From positions 1 to 64,000 of the forward strand of contig JALJCO010008721.1 of the NCBI GenBank assembly GCA_023101725.1: DNA of 64,000 nt, written 5' to 3'. The notes beneath the pieces were generated by a model that searched no databases, had not been told where the DNA came from, and worked only from the letters and a program-made list of their open reading frames with translations. Position numbers and translations under genes: made by a program. Positions 34,244 through 44,321 of this stretch are shown piece by piece (within the stretch, counting starts at the first letter, position 1; the number at the start of each line of letters is the position of its first letter). Source of the stretch: Atherinomorus stipes (lineage: Eukaryota > Chordata > Actinopteri > Atheriniformes > Atherinidae).

Positions 34244-35220
34244 CTTGTGATTCATTTGCTGTTTTGTCACTCAGTTAGAACCGGAGGCGTCAACTTCACT
34301 TCCACTCAGGGCCGAAACATGTTGCCATGACATATTTCACGTTGCCGCCGTGCCAAATGCATGCCGACAGACAAGGCGGCCATTGTTTTCTTTGGTTCGA
34401 CATACTTTCACAGCAGATGTTGTTGTTTGTGAAGTTATTTGTAGGACGGCAGCTCTTCACGCGGCTCGGTTTTAATGTAGCAGAATGTAACGAAACATAT
34501 GTTTCCTGTGTTTGAGGCTCGGGTAGCGAGTGGCAACAAATCGTAGACGGTTTTACAGCTGATGGGATCATAAATGATGTCAAGGTCCATCAGCCGTAAG
34601 TGATCTGCAGCTTTCTCCTTGATGCACCCCTCTGTTGCATCCCCTTGTCATGTCCGGTTGGGATGTTTTTCCTTTCTTTCTTTTTTTGTTTATTATTTAC
34701 ATTAAACAAGAACATCAAACAAAATTTCCTCTTGCAATCACTAACAGGATCCAGGTATTTGTATGTGTCCTTGTAGATATCAGAGCAGAAGCGATGGGGT
34801 TGTTCAAATGCATTAATTACAGTCAAAGTAACACTTACTGTTGATGCTGGAGTCTAAAAATAGTCTGCAAGACTGTGTTCATGATATGATGTATAATTGT
34901 GGAAGAATTCTCCAGCATTTCTGACAAAGCGAATGTTATTCAATTTTGCCATATGTTACACAGCTCCTCTGGCAAAAGCATGAAACAGAGCAGGAATTGA
35001 CCCTTCGCTAAGTCCCGCCCCCCCATGGTTACAGTTGCTAAGTCTGGCAAACTTTCCGTTTTACATGGATTGCTCAGTGATTTCAGTGAACACATTCTTT
35101 AGGAAATTGTGTTAAATTTCTGGAGTTGTGAAATATCATACGGGGCGAGACAGAGAGGACTGCAGGATGCATCTGAGGAATTCATCATCATTTGGTACAC
35201 CAGCCTGACTAAAGCCATGT
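34244..35220. other. No identified feature
   Basis: Short frames on both strands (34296-34844) lack domains. Confidence 0.4.
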
Positions 35221-35221
35221 A

Positions 35222-35400
35222 TCAAATCAAATCAATCAAAGATACTTTATTGATCCCCGAGGGGAAATTCATGTTTCAGTACAACCCGTCCAAGACACAT
35301 AGACAAAAACATAACAGGACAGGATCAGGCAGACTGAGGTCAAGCAGCCCCTTGCCGGGCGCACCTTTGCAGAAAGAAAACGGTGACATGAGGAAAGATG
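35222..35400 (-). repeat. LINE 3' end with ATCAA-type tail
   Basis: On the minus strand, GAATTTCCCCTCGGGGATCA is followed by ATAAAGTATC and a GATT/GATTT tail. This is the standard 3' terminus of several fish LINEs after target-primed insertion. Only the untranslated tail is present. Confidence 0.65.
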
Positions 35401-35694
35401 GGTAGGTGGTAAAAAAAGAGGTCTCCAAACTTTTTTATGGAGATACACGGCAAGTCAGTCTGGGTTCCCTCCATTAGGAAGTGATTTCAACTCCGGTAAA
35501 AAATTGACCGGACCAATCACAGCGGAGCAGTAGAATTATTAACAGATGAACGTTAAACTCCTCTGACGTCTCCACTATGGGGTGCCAAGTGTAAAATTTT
35601 ACTATAAAGGTCTTAGCAGAAAATTTTTCATTATTTGTAATTTTGCTCATATTTAGCCTATTTTCCCCTACATTTAACATAACCTTAAATCACA

Positions 35695-36290
35695 AACAAC
35701 CTTAAATCTAAATATTGATGCAAGGTCTAAATGTTTAATTCTAAATGCTATATCTTAAATCTAAATGTTAAATACTAAATCTAAATATTGCATTTATATC
35801 TAAATGTTAAATATTAAATCTAAATCTTAAATTTACATCTAAAAGTTAAATATTAAAACCTTGATGCTAAATTTTATATCTAAATGCTAAATATTAAATC
35901 TAAATGTTAAATTTATATCTAAATGTTAAATATTATATCTAAATCTTAAATATTATATTTAAATCTGAAATCTTAAATCTAAATCTTAAATATTATATCT
36001 TAATGTTTAATCTTACATCTAAATCTCAATTATTATATCTAAATCCTAAATATTAAATCTAAATGCTAAATATTATATCTAAATATTAAATCTTAAATCT
36101 AAATGTTAAATATTAAATCTAAATGCTAAATATTATATCTAAATATTAAATCTTAAATCTAAATGTTAAATATTAAATCTAAATGTTAAATCTTATATCC
36201 AAATTTCAATTATTATATCTAAATCCTAAATTTTAAATCTAAATGTTAAATCTTATATCTAAATATAAATGTTGAACCTAAATGTTTTAA
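35695..36290. repeat. AT-rich minisatellite, about 20-bp unit
   Basis: Diverged AAATCTAAATGTTAAATATT-type units over about 600 bp. Positions 36061-36120 and 36121-36180 are identical over 60 bp, showing recent expansion. Confidence 0.95.
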
Positions 36291-36442
36291 ATATATGCTT
36301 ATCAACCACACCCCTCATAACCTCAACCAATACACAAACAGAGACTCGCGGGCGTGCACACCCACACACACACCACTGCCACAGGCGTCTTTACTCAGCA
36401 CAAGGGACGTCCGCCGCCGGTGTTGGACTCAGGAGTAAAAAC

Positions 36443-36546
36443 ATGGCTAGTCCCCTCTCAGCAGCGGATATCGAGCGGGCGGTCATGGCAGGAGTACGAG
36501 CTGCACTTCAGGGTACAGCTCCAAGCAACCACTCACACCATCAACG
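36443..36546 (+). CDS. Possible first exon of a multi-exon protein
   Basis: ATG at 36443 opens MASPLSAADIERAVMAGVRA, continues for 34 codons and ends at a good donor, CAACG|GTAAGA. The upstream 100 bp are CpG-containing and CA-rich. A second exon-like segment at 36807-36893 sits between GAATAG and GATG|GTGAGT and is open in one frame (PVFNPSNITEVDD), but its phase does not match. A third lies at 37654. The frames of the three do not join without a one-base change, so this is either a degraded gene copy or my exon limits are wrong. The peptide itself is not recognised. Confidence 0.3.
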
Positions 36547-37653
36547 GTAAGATATTGAGATTTCATTTAAACTTTTCAGGCTTCAGTTCAGGGAACGTTT
36601 GCTGCTAGCTAGCTACTTAGCTAGTGTTAGCAACTTAAGTTATATCCCGGGCATGGCATCGCGCAGAACTTGTGTGTAAAGATGTGGTGGCCAAACGTTG
36701 CAGATATCTTTTTTGATCTCTTGTGCCACAAAATTACAGAAGAAATGCTTTGCACGAGCTTCTGATATTTAAAATGCGGTCTCTGTTTTGCGGGTCATTT
36801 GAATAGGGTACCAAGCAGCAGGTGCCTTCAGCAGTTCCCACAGGCACGGTCGCCCGGTTTTCAACCCCAGTAACATTACAGAGGTTGATGATGGTGAGTG
36901 AAGCAAGAATGTTTTTGTTAATGTTTAACTGAAATCGACAACCCATCCACGGATGTCGCAAAACTCTTCTTTTGCGCTTTTGAAGAAAAAAAAAAAAACA
37001 ACTTGTACACAACAGCGGATGAAATCTCACATGACCAGAAACAACGTCGAGCGCCTGTCGGGTGTCTTGGGCAGTGACACTTTCCAATCACACATCCAAG
37101 CGTTCGCCACATCCTGATCAAAGCGGTAAAAACAACACAACAGAAGCGTTGCGTGTCCGCTTGTGCAGCTTATCTGGGTCTTACAACCTCTGCGCCTCCC
37201 CGGCGGCATGAATGTTGAACAAAATCAGGTCCCTTCAACTGTCCATTCAAAGAAGATGCAGCACAAACCCAACACGGGGATCCCCTATAGATGCTGATCG
37301 GATTTTTGTGGAGTCACCTCGGATGTATATTTTTTCAAAAACCAAATGAAATAGTTTTACGTTTTCCGTGGATGACTTTTAGTGGAAATGGAGCCTAAAT
37401 TCGGTCTCATTTTACTATGGACTAAAATAAATATTTTCAAACAAAATAACTTCCTTACTATAAAAGCTTAGTGGTTGTAAAGTGTGGGTATCCATATACG
37501 CATGCACAGTGCATGAAGATGATGCATTGTCACTTTCAGGCATTTTTAGAATGATTTGTAGTTTACTGTAGCCACATCTTTGATATTTTTTATAAGCTAC
37601 GTCCTGTACCTGGATCATTAAGAGAAATCTATTATTTTACTCTTTTTCAACAG

Positions 37654-38080
37654 GCTCCTCTGCCATCTATCCCTCAACGAAATCGGGCTCCGTCAGGTTA
37701 TTTGAGCCGAAGAAATGTCAAAACTTATACAAAAGAAGTTGTGTGTTTGCCTTTTTCTCCAGAAGCATCTGTCTTTGTCATACCCAGAGGAGAAAGTCGG
37801 ACCAGATTAACTCAGGCTGGACTTCTTGAAAAAATGTCCTTTTCCACAGAATGGTCTGAAGATCAACTTAGAGCTGAAATAACTGCCATCTTTAGAGGAG
37901 CTTTTGGGCTGTCAGAGCACCAGCCATTCCCATTTCAGTTTCTGAGCACCATCAAAGGATGTAAAAAACTAATGATTCCAAAGGTCACTTCCAATTTTCC
38001 ATGGACTGCCAAGGAAGTTGCTTCACTCTGTTCCAGCACTTGTCTGTACATAATGGCAGGAATGGAAGTTCCGGCACAGA
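37654..38080 (+). pseudogene. Exon of G2E3-like HECT-associated fish family
   Basis: After an acceptor TTTTTCAACAG, 140 codons are open from 37654: a short proline-rich lead, KTYTKEVVCLPFSPEAS, VFVIPRGESRTRLTQAGL, the helix WSEDQLRAEITAIFRGAFG, then FPFQFLSTIKGCKKLMIP and FPWTAKEVASLCSSTCLYIM. The order (CL, P..xxRxxLxxAGL, FxFL, Vx..F.W....V) matches my recollection of the N-terminal region of the expanded G2E3-like, HECT-type ubiquitin ligase-related proteins of fish. That assignment is by pattern only. Where the exon should end the sequence reads CACAG|ATAAGC, a consensus donor with GT changed to AT, so the copy is probably broken. No HECT domain was found downstream. Confidence 0.45.
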
Positions 38081-38443
38081 TAAGCTTGATATTTTATTAC
38101 TTAATGTAGAAGTTTCCAACTGCTACATGCATTTTTTTTTCAATCTGTCATTTTAGGTTCTTTTTCAGTCTTGATAATTTCGCCTTTTTTTCAATTGTTG
38201 AAACTCAATTATGAAAACAAGGACATTTAAAAAAAACAAACAGTTAAGACAATTACCTAAAGACCACACCAGATTTGCTGAAGATCCCAGTTTGTCTGCA
38301 CAATGAAACATGTCAACAAAAGTACAAGATTACACAAATCAGGCAAGAAACATAAAATAATTGTAATAATAAACAATGATTTGTATGTTGCGACACAGAG
38401 CAGCAGCTAAATTAGCTAGCTAGGCCAATATATTAGACAGTTA

Positions 38444-38860
38444 ATGCTTGCACAGAGATCTGCGTTTTTCGGACACAGAGAGTGGAATTTTCTTCTGTAT
38501 GTAGAAGTACTTGAAGCACTGGCAGACATAAGAATAATGATCCATGTACAACATGCACTGGAGCATGGAGCAAAAACTGTCCTTATACGCATTGTGGACA
38601 CTGATGCCATTATCATCCTTGCTGGCTTCTTCTATGATTTAGTGATACTTCAACCCTTGACTGACATCTGGGTGGCTTTCGGAATGTGCAGAAAATACAG
38701 ATATTATCAAATCAACAGTATGAGCAAAAGCCTGGGAGAACCGAAATCCCGAGCCCTGCCAATGTTTCATGCATATTCTGGTTGAGACACAACATCTTCC
38801 TTTTAATGGAAAGGGTAAGAAGTCAGTTTTTTGGGCCTGGCAAGCCAATGATAGCCTCAT
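38444..38860 (+). pseudogene. EADTR/DTD-motif unknown domain, broken
   Basis: The open frame 38444-38783 encodes EALADIRIMIHVQHALEHGA, KTVLIRIVDTDAIIILAG, then DIWVAFGMCRKYRYYQINSM and LGEPKSRALPMFHAYSG. I recognise the layout HEEADTR...VDTDV...WVAFG...GCDT from uncharacterised, transposon-associated proteins of fish and cnidarians; it may be a nuclease-like (PIN/FEN-type) fold, which is inference. The expected GCDTT motif reads G-stop-DTT, through a cysteine codon changed to TGA at about 38783. After a +1 shift, NGKGKKSVFWAWQANDSL continues the family pattern. It is therefore a pseudogene. The upstream part of the protein is not present within the preceding few hundred bases. Confidence 0.55.
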
Positions 38861-39655
38861 TAGACCATCCTGAGCTTGCGAGCTTCAGGTTTTCACTCGC
38901 AGATCAGTCTGGCTACTTTCCATTGAAGAGACTAATGTCAAATTAATGCCAAACTAATGTCAAATCAGCGTTGGCTTTGAGGTGGGTTGAGGTGTGACGC
39001 AACGAGGAGCGATAGTTCAGTCTAAACAACATGGCAGCTTCAGCGGACGAAACTAGCGTCCGCGTGGCTATCGCTCAAGTTTTATCAGATTACAGAGTAT
39101 TTCATCACTGAAAGTGCTGCAAATGCAGTTGTGACAACTAGAAAGAAGGCATAGCTCAATAACATGTTTTAGACTATGATGCATATTCATTTGTAATGTT
39201 CATTGCAATAAAAGTGTTACTGATGATTCTTCATGTTCTGTGACTTTAATAATGTCAAAATAAGTCAGTTTTATCACATTTAGAAGTAATCTGATCATTT
39301 TATGGTGTATATAGTCTGAAAAATGTAAGGCAGATTTTCACATATTTCATTGATGTTGAGAGTCTTGCAGTTTGATATTTAAAATGGATATTTGACAAGG
39401 GCTTCTAGGCTAAAAATCAACAACTGACCTTAAGGACCCATCATGCAAAAAATGGCGCTTTTATCCGCAAGTGCACAATCCTTTTACTAAGCCACTGGAC
39501 TATTTGTTGAATCTGCTATTACGGGATTCATGTTATGTGCTCCACAAGGGACAAACAGGGCTCTTGGTTGTTTGTTTTTTTCAACAGTCAACTACCACAT
39601 ATCCTAAGAAGTATTCCTTAACTTCCTTGTGACTTGCATCTGGGGTGCAGTCAAG
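38861..39655. other. No identified feature
   Basis: Includes CAACATGGCAGC (about 39028) and AT-rich sequence, with no supported repeat or gene. Confidence 0.4.
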
Positions 39656-40345
39656 GAGAACTTAATAGTGTTTTGCCTCTTGCACACAGAGGACAATGGT
39701 TTGCTGGACTCTGTCAGCAATTATCTCTATCAGTTCATTTTGTACTCTCTGGCCAAAATTGTGAGTGCATGTGTTCTCATCTTTTATTCTAGCAAGGTGA
39801 TTTTCCATCGCAGGATCGAACTTTGCTAAGAGCTCAACTTCCTTCAAGAAGTTGCCATTATTTGGCTCATAAAGGTTTTGTGAAGAGCCTCTGAAAGCAA
39901 GATTTCTTGAGGCAAGTGACAGTGTAATACCAATAAGGCATGTGAAGACACTTCGCCATCTGTTCCTCTCTGCCTCTAGTAGAGTTAGTTCCTTATGGTC
40001 AATGGTCTGGCCCTTCCTCAGACGAAGCTCAAGTCTGCCTCCATTTAAGCATTGACTTTGTGTGCTCTTGGTTGTTGTCATGATTCCTAAGAGCAGCATT
40101 AATATTAGACCAATCACTCAGGCCCTTTGTAGTCAGGTTTATGTCTTGAGCACAAAAACTTTGCAAGCAAAACAAAACACAGAGTTGCTGTGCTTTGAAT
40201 ACACTAGCCAACTCCTTGTTACCTTGTCTCCATTTGCAAGTGATCGGTAGGACAGGCTACTATGAAAACTTCTTCCATCTATCTTAGGGAAAGTGAAATC
40301 TGACGCAACCTTTCAAGGCCCTCACTGCATCTGATAACTTTGCTG
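39656..40345 (-). pseudogene. hAT-type transposase N-terminus (TTF zinc finger / DUF4371)
   Basis: The minus strand encodes, in order, CVRFHFPKIDGRSFHSSLSY, SWLVYSKHSNSVFCFACKVF (TTF-type zinc finger), then in another frame GLSDWSNINAALRNHDNNQE followed by H and KSMLKW, and in a third frame ELRLRKGQTIDHKE, SLASRNLAFRGSSQNLYE, NGNFLKEVELLAKFDPAMEN and NELIEIIADRV. This is the N-terminal half of ZMYM/DUF4371-type hAT transposases, which bind the element ends. Two frameshifts (about 40190 and 40040) break it. The RNase H-like catalytic core and the C-terminal dimerisation region are missing. Upstream lies an unrelated MITE (40521-41415). No hAT ends or TSD for this copy were found. Confidence 0.75.
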
Positions 40346-40520
40346 GCCAAAGAGCAGGATCAACTGGTTGTGCACTTGGAGTAGCACCTGTATGTGTAGA
40401 GATGCTGCTTGATGGCCCTGCTGACAAATTTCAGCAGTGACCCTGTTATAGTAAAAAAATCCAGACAAGAAATCCATACAAGCAGATTAAGAAATATTTT
40501 GGTCTTAATGGTCAACTATA

Positions 40521-41415
40521 CAACCTGTCCTCCAAAGTCATACGTACTATACGGTTGTTTTTGCATGCACGAAAATGCGCTCTCTGTGAGCGTATTTCAC
40601 ACGCTCCCTGTCACCCCTGGCGGCGGCAGGAGGACAAATGACGGCGAGTCTGACTAAAGAGAAGGAAGCCGACTGAAGAAAGATATTTAACAACTGGTTG
40701 AAACACTTGAGGCAGTGTTTAGCTCATCTAGTTGGGAAGCTGCTGCAGTAGTCAGAGGCTGCAGTTCTTCCACGCAGCCGGTCTCGGCACGATTCTCAGC
40801 CTGGGACCCACTGCAGCCCCCACTCTCTGCCCCCCTCCTTCCATCCGGTGATATATAAAGGCCATCAAAGCCTGAAGAAACACCTGATTACGATACGACA
40901 GTGTGCATTTGTTATGTCGCTTATTTGAATTCTGTTTATTTATATTCATTGACGAATGTGCACGTTTATGATATGAAAAAAGTTACTGCCAGCCACCGCA
41001 ACACCGCACATGTCCTGTTAAGCCCTTTCTTCCGGCTCGTTGTTAATAGCGTCCTTAGCAACCACCATAGCAACAATCACAAAACCTGAAAGAATGTCTG
41101 TCAACACGAAAAAGAACTTTAGGTTGTTTACATGACACGAATGGATATTATGAAAACAAAGTTTATATTTGACGCTAGAAAAGTGATTAGAACAAAGCTG
41201 AAACCGCAATCTATCTTAAAAAATATAAATTTCTCCTGAAGATTGAAGGGGCATCCGCCATTTTTCTTTTGGTCACACCAGGGAGGAATGCGGCAGTCAC
41301 GTAACCACCACTGGAAGTCGCTATTGGACGCTTTTAAGAAAAACGTAAATATAGGTCGTATTTTCGTGCATGCAAAAACAACCGTATAGTATGTATGACT
41401 TTGGAGGACAGGTTG
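40521..41415. mobile_element. hAT-type MITE with exact 8-bp TSD, 895 bp
   Basis: The ends CAACCTGTCCTCCAAAGTCA and TGACTTTGGAGGACAGGTTG belong to near-perfect TIRs of about 56 bp (one early mismatch). CAACTATA occurs at 40513-40520 and 41416-41423 as an exact TSD. It is non-coding inside. An 8-bp TSD fits hAT, although the terminal CAAC is unusual for that group. Confidence 0.85.
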
Positions 41416-41484
41416 CAACTATATCATGAAATGAATGGGAACAATAGCCTCAAAAAAAGTCAAAAGCAGTTACTGCAAATACCA

Positions 41485-41770
41485 CTACAACAACTACTAC
41501 TACCACTAGTACTTCTACTACTACTACTACTTCTACTACTAAAAGTAATAATATTATTAATCATGATGAAAATTACGACTGTTACTCCTACTCTCTATTA
41601 TTATAGACTATAATACAAAAATACTACTACTACCACTACTACTATTCGTACTGGCCTGGTAGTACTACTACTATTTCTACTCACATAACAAAAACAACTC
41701 ATATTGCTATTATAATTATAATTATAATTATTATATTATTATCATCGTCGTTGTTGTTGTCATTGTATTA
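41485..41770. repeat. (CTA)n/(TTA)n trinucleotide-rich tract
   Basis: Interrupted CTACTA, ACTACT and TTATTA runs, ending in GTTGTTGTTGTCATTG. Frames through it are artefacts. Confidence 0.9.
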
Positions 41771-41794
41771 TTATTATGCACAGACTATGGTCCT

Positions 41795-42922
41795 AAGAGC
41801 TAACTTGGTGACATCAGGCACTGAGGTTTCAGTGTCTAGAGTAAAGTGTACTCTAAACACCGAGAGGCTCCATGCACCAAACTCGAAGACGACAGCGCGA
41901 CTGACCCAAAGACACAAGAAAAGTCGTGTACGGTTTGCTCAAAGCTGTATAAATAAGCCAAAGAGGTTTTGGGATTTTGTTCTGTGGAGCGATAAAACAA
42001 AGCTAGAACTTTTCAGACCCCTAGATCAGCAGTATGTCTGGAGGAGGAACAATGAAGCATAGGCGGAAAAAAACACCCTCTCTGCAGTGAAGCATGGTGG
42101 TGGCTCAGTCATGCTCTGGGCTGCTTAGCTTCCTCTGGCACTGGAAACCTGCATGATGTAGAGGGCAAGATGGAATTAAGTATCAAGACATCTGAGAGAA
42201 AATGTCATGACAGTGGCAAAGAAGTTGAAGCTGGGTCGTCATCTGACTTCCCTACAAAACAATAATCCCAAGCATTCTCCAGTTTCCACCAAGTCTTTGT
42301 GGTCGCGCACCACCTCCGATATATAATCAGAAAGGCTGCTCAACTCAGCGCCAAGCCAAGTTGATATTTCCTAAGTAAGGGTGCTAAACACCAACCTGTG
42401 ACAGTGAACATCCAGTTGCGCCGGTTTTCTGGGCAGGCGCTCCAGGCAGCTTCAGCCCAGCTCCAGCGAGCTTCTTGCAAAGCGACGTACAGACCACAGA
42501 GGCGTCTCGTTAAGGTTACACGTTTAATTACAGTACAATATAGGTTGATAACGCAACGGCGGAATGTATATCCGGACTCTGCGTACGGGCCCGCTGTCCT
42601 CTCCAAGACTCCAAACTGACTCCTTGAACTGAGCTCCTGTTTTCCTTAATAAAGGAAGGCCTCAGGACCTCCCTTCCACACGGTGGATTCTGGGAGTTGT
42701 AGTCCTGTTCCTGTTTTCTGCCCATACAACTAGCTGGGCCCCGCCCATACTAAAACTACAGAATATGGCTGCCTCTGCTCTACTTAAGCCACGTAGCCAT
42801 TTTACTTCCCATTTTAAATGATGACGTGTACTGATGTTAGTAACCACCACAGCTTGGTTTCAATAGTAGTCCTAGAAGATATCAGAGTTGCCATCATGGT
42901 CGCCTGACTTGAACCCCAACAC
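41795..42922 (+). pseudogene. Tc1 transposase fragment split by a solo LTR
   Basis: Two stretches, 41795-42297 and 42852-42922, are collinear with one fish Tc1 transposase. They encode FWDFVLWSDKTKLELF (first catalytic aspartate), VWRRNNEA, a stop, then AVKHGGGSVMLWAA, and after the interruption W.SPDLNPN from the region before the catalytic glutamate. The second aspartate motif reads QQ(D/N)NNPKHSP in a degraded form (CAAAACAATAATCCC). Stops follow EA, AA and elsewhere. Both the N-terminal helix-turn-helix domains and the 3' end are missing, and no TIRs were seen. The 554-bp interruption has LTR features. Confidence 0.8.
42298..42851 (+). mobile_element. Probable solo LTR, 554 bp
   Basis: It starts TGTGGT and ends ACCACA (TG...CA with 6-bp inverted ends), has AATAAA at 42648-42653, and sits cleanly between two collinear parts of a Tc1 gene. 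The host sequence on both sides shares CTT (TCTT / GCTT), a possible short TSD. No internal retroelement genes are present, so it would be a recombination product. Confidence 0.5.
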
Positions 42923-43674
42923 GCGAACCCAAGACCAGTAGTGAATAGGAGGCCTAAAATATACTTGGCCCCCCCAAGTGCAACCCCAAGAATAAATAAT
43001 TAAATTTTAACAAATATTTAATGTAAACTGACCTTTACCTGGTAAACCTCATAAAGTGCAAGTGAATGCAGCACATGATGTACACGTATGTTGTTCTCTA
43101 TGATGTTCTACATCACCACCACTCATATGATAATCTGGGGCGTGAATGGATGTGGGGATGGTAACATTTTCCCAGGGGCTCTCAAAAAGACTGGAATTAA
43201 GAAGAGCTTTTGTGTTGCGTTTTTAAAAACATCTTAGTAATAAATCTCATACTGAAATTCAGGCAAAATTAATTGGTTTAAAAACCGACAATTTAACACT
43301 AATCAAGGATGTTCTCTGAGGCCTCGTTTACCCCTTTGAAAAGCTGCTTGCTCGGTAGACTGATTTCTATTTAGTGACAGACAGCCAAAGGCAGGAGGAA
43401 GGAAAGCGTCCTCCAGGAAGGGAAATGAAGCTACCTAAAAAGAAACAAAAGAGAGGGAGAGAAAATAAAGTGAAGAGAAGCAGCTGCTTCCTTTCTTTGA
43501 GGAGAGGTGAACAGCAGCACCTTAAATTAACAAACATCACAGTCATTAACACCATTTATTTAGAGTTTTACCACAGTAAAAAAAAAAAAAAAAAACGGCT
43601 CAACTTTACATCAATGTTTAACCTTTTCTTGATAATCAATCATGACATATTATTTATAAATAGATTCCTTTTAA
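42923..43674. other. No identified feature
   Basis: A poly-A tract lies at about 43579-43594. No gene or bounded repeat was seen. Confidence 0.4.
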
Positions 43675-43905
43675 AGGCAGGGTGGATGGTTTTTTCCAGG
43701 AGCATTTTTTACTATATTGCTTAAAGTCTTCACACCCCAATTGCAGCCAATTAATTAAATGTTCTGACACAAAAAATGAAAAAATGAATCACCTGTGGAA
43801 CAGACAGGACTGGAAAACCCTAATGGCCCATGATTATTGATTGAATGATTATTATGTCCATCAAACTCGACTCGAACCGTTTTTCCAGGATCCCCTACCC
43901 TGCCT
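43675..43905. mobile_element. TTAA-type MITE, family 5, short complete copy (231 bp)
   Basis: TTAA at 43671-43674, then AGGCAGGGTGGATGG; the right end CCAGGATCCCCTACCCTGCCT is followed by TTAT. The ends match the element starting at 27247. Confidence 0.75.
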
Positions 43906-44321
43906 TTATTGTCAGGATTGTAAAGACCCACTGTCATTGCATCATCTGATCAACTACAGTAAATGCAACAGAACTCAAAGACTTTAATGTCTTTAATATG
44001 AGGTTCTGTTTTGAGCAGACATGTTACATGTTTCAAACCCAGCAAGTCTGATCCAAATAGACCATTATGTTAAAATAAATAAATATGTACCCTGGGCCTC
44101 TGGGTTTGTATTCTTGTAACTTTCTCTTACTGTGGGCTCTTACGAGTCCGCCATGTCAGATTCATCAAACGTTGTTAACTTCAGATACCTGCATAAACGA
44201 TCCTCATGACCATGATGATGCATTCCACTTGTGCGCAAGTGAGCGCACATTCATGAGAATTGCAAATCTGCATAATTACCACCTCGTTAATTCCATAAAA
44301 GGCTACAACTTCCCATTCTTG
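43906..44321. other. No identified feature
   Basis: No supported gene or repeat. Confidence 0.4.

Noticed and set aside
40521..41415. Non-autonomous partner of the adjacent hAT relic (39656-40345)
   Set aside because: The relic has no visible ends to compare, and the MITE has its own TSD outside the relic, so no link can be claimed.
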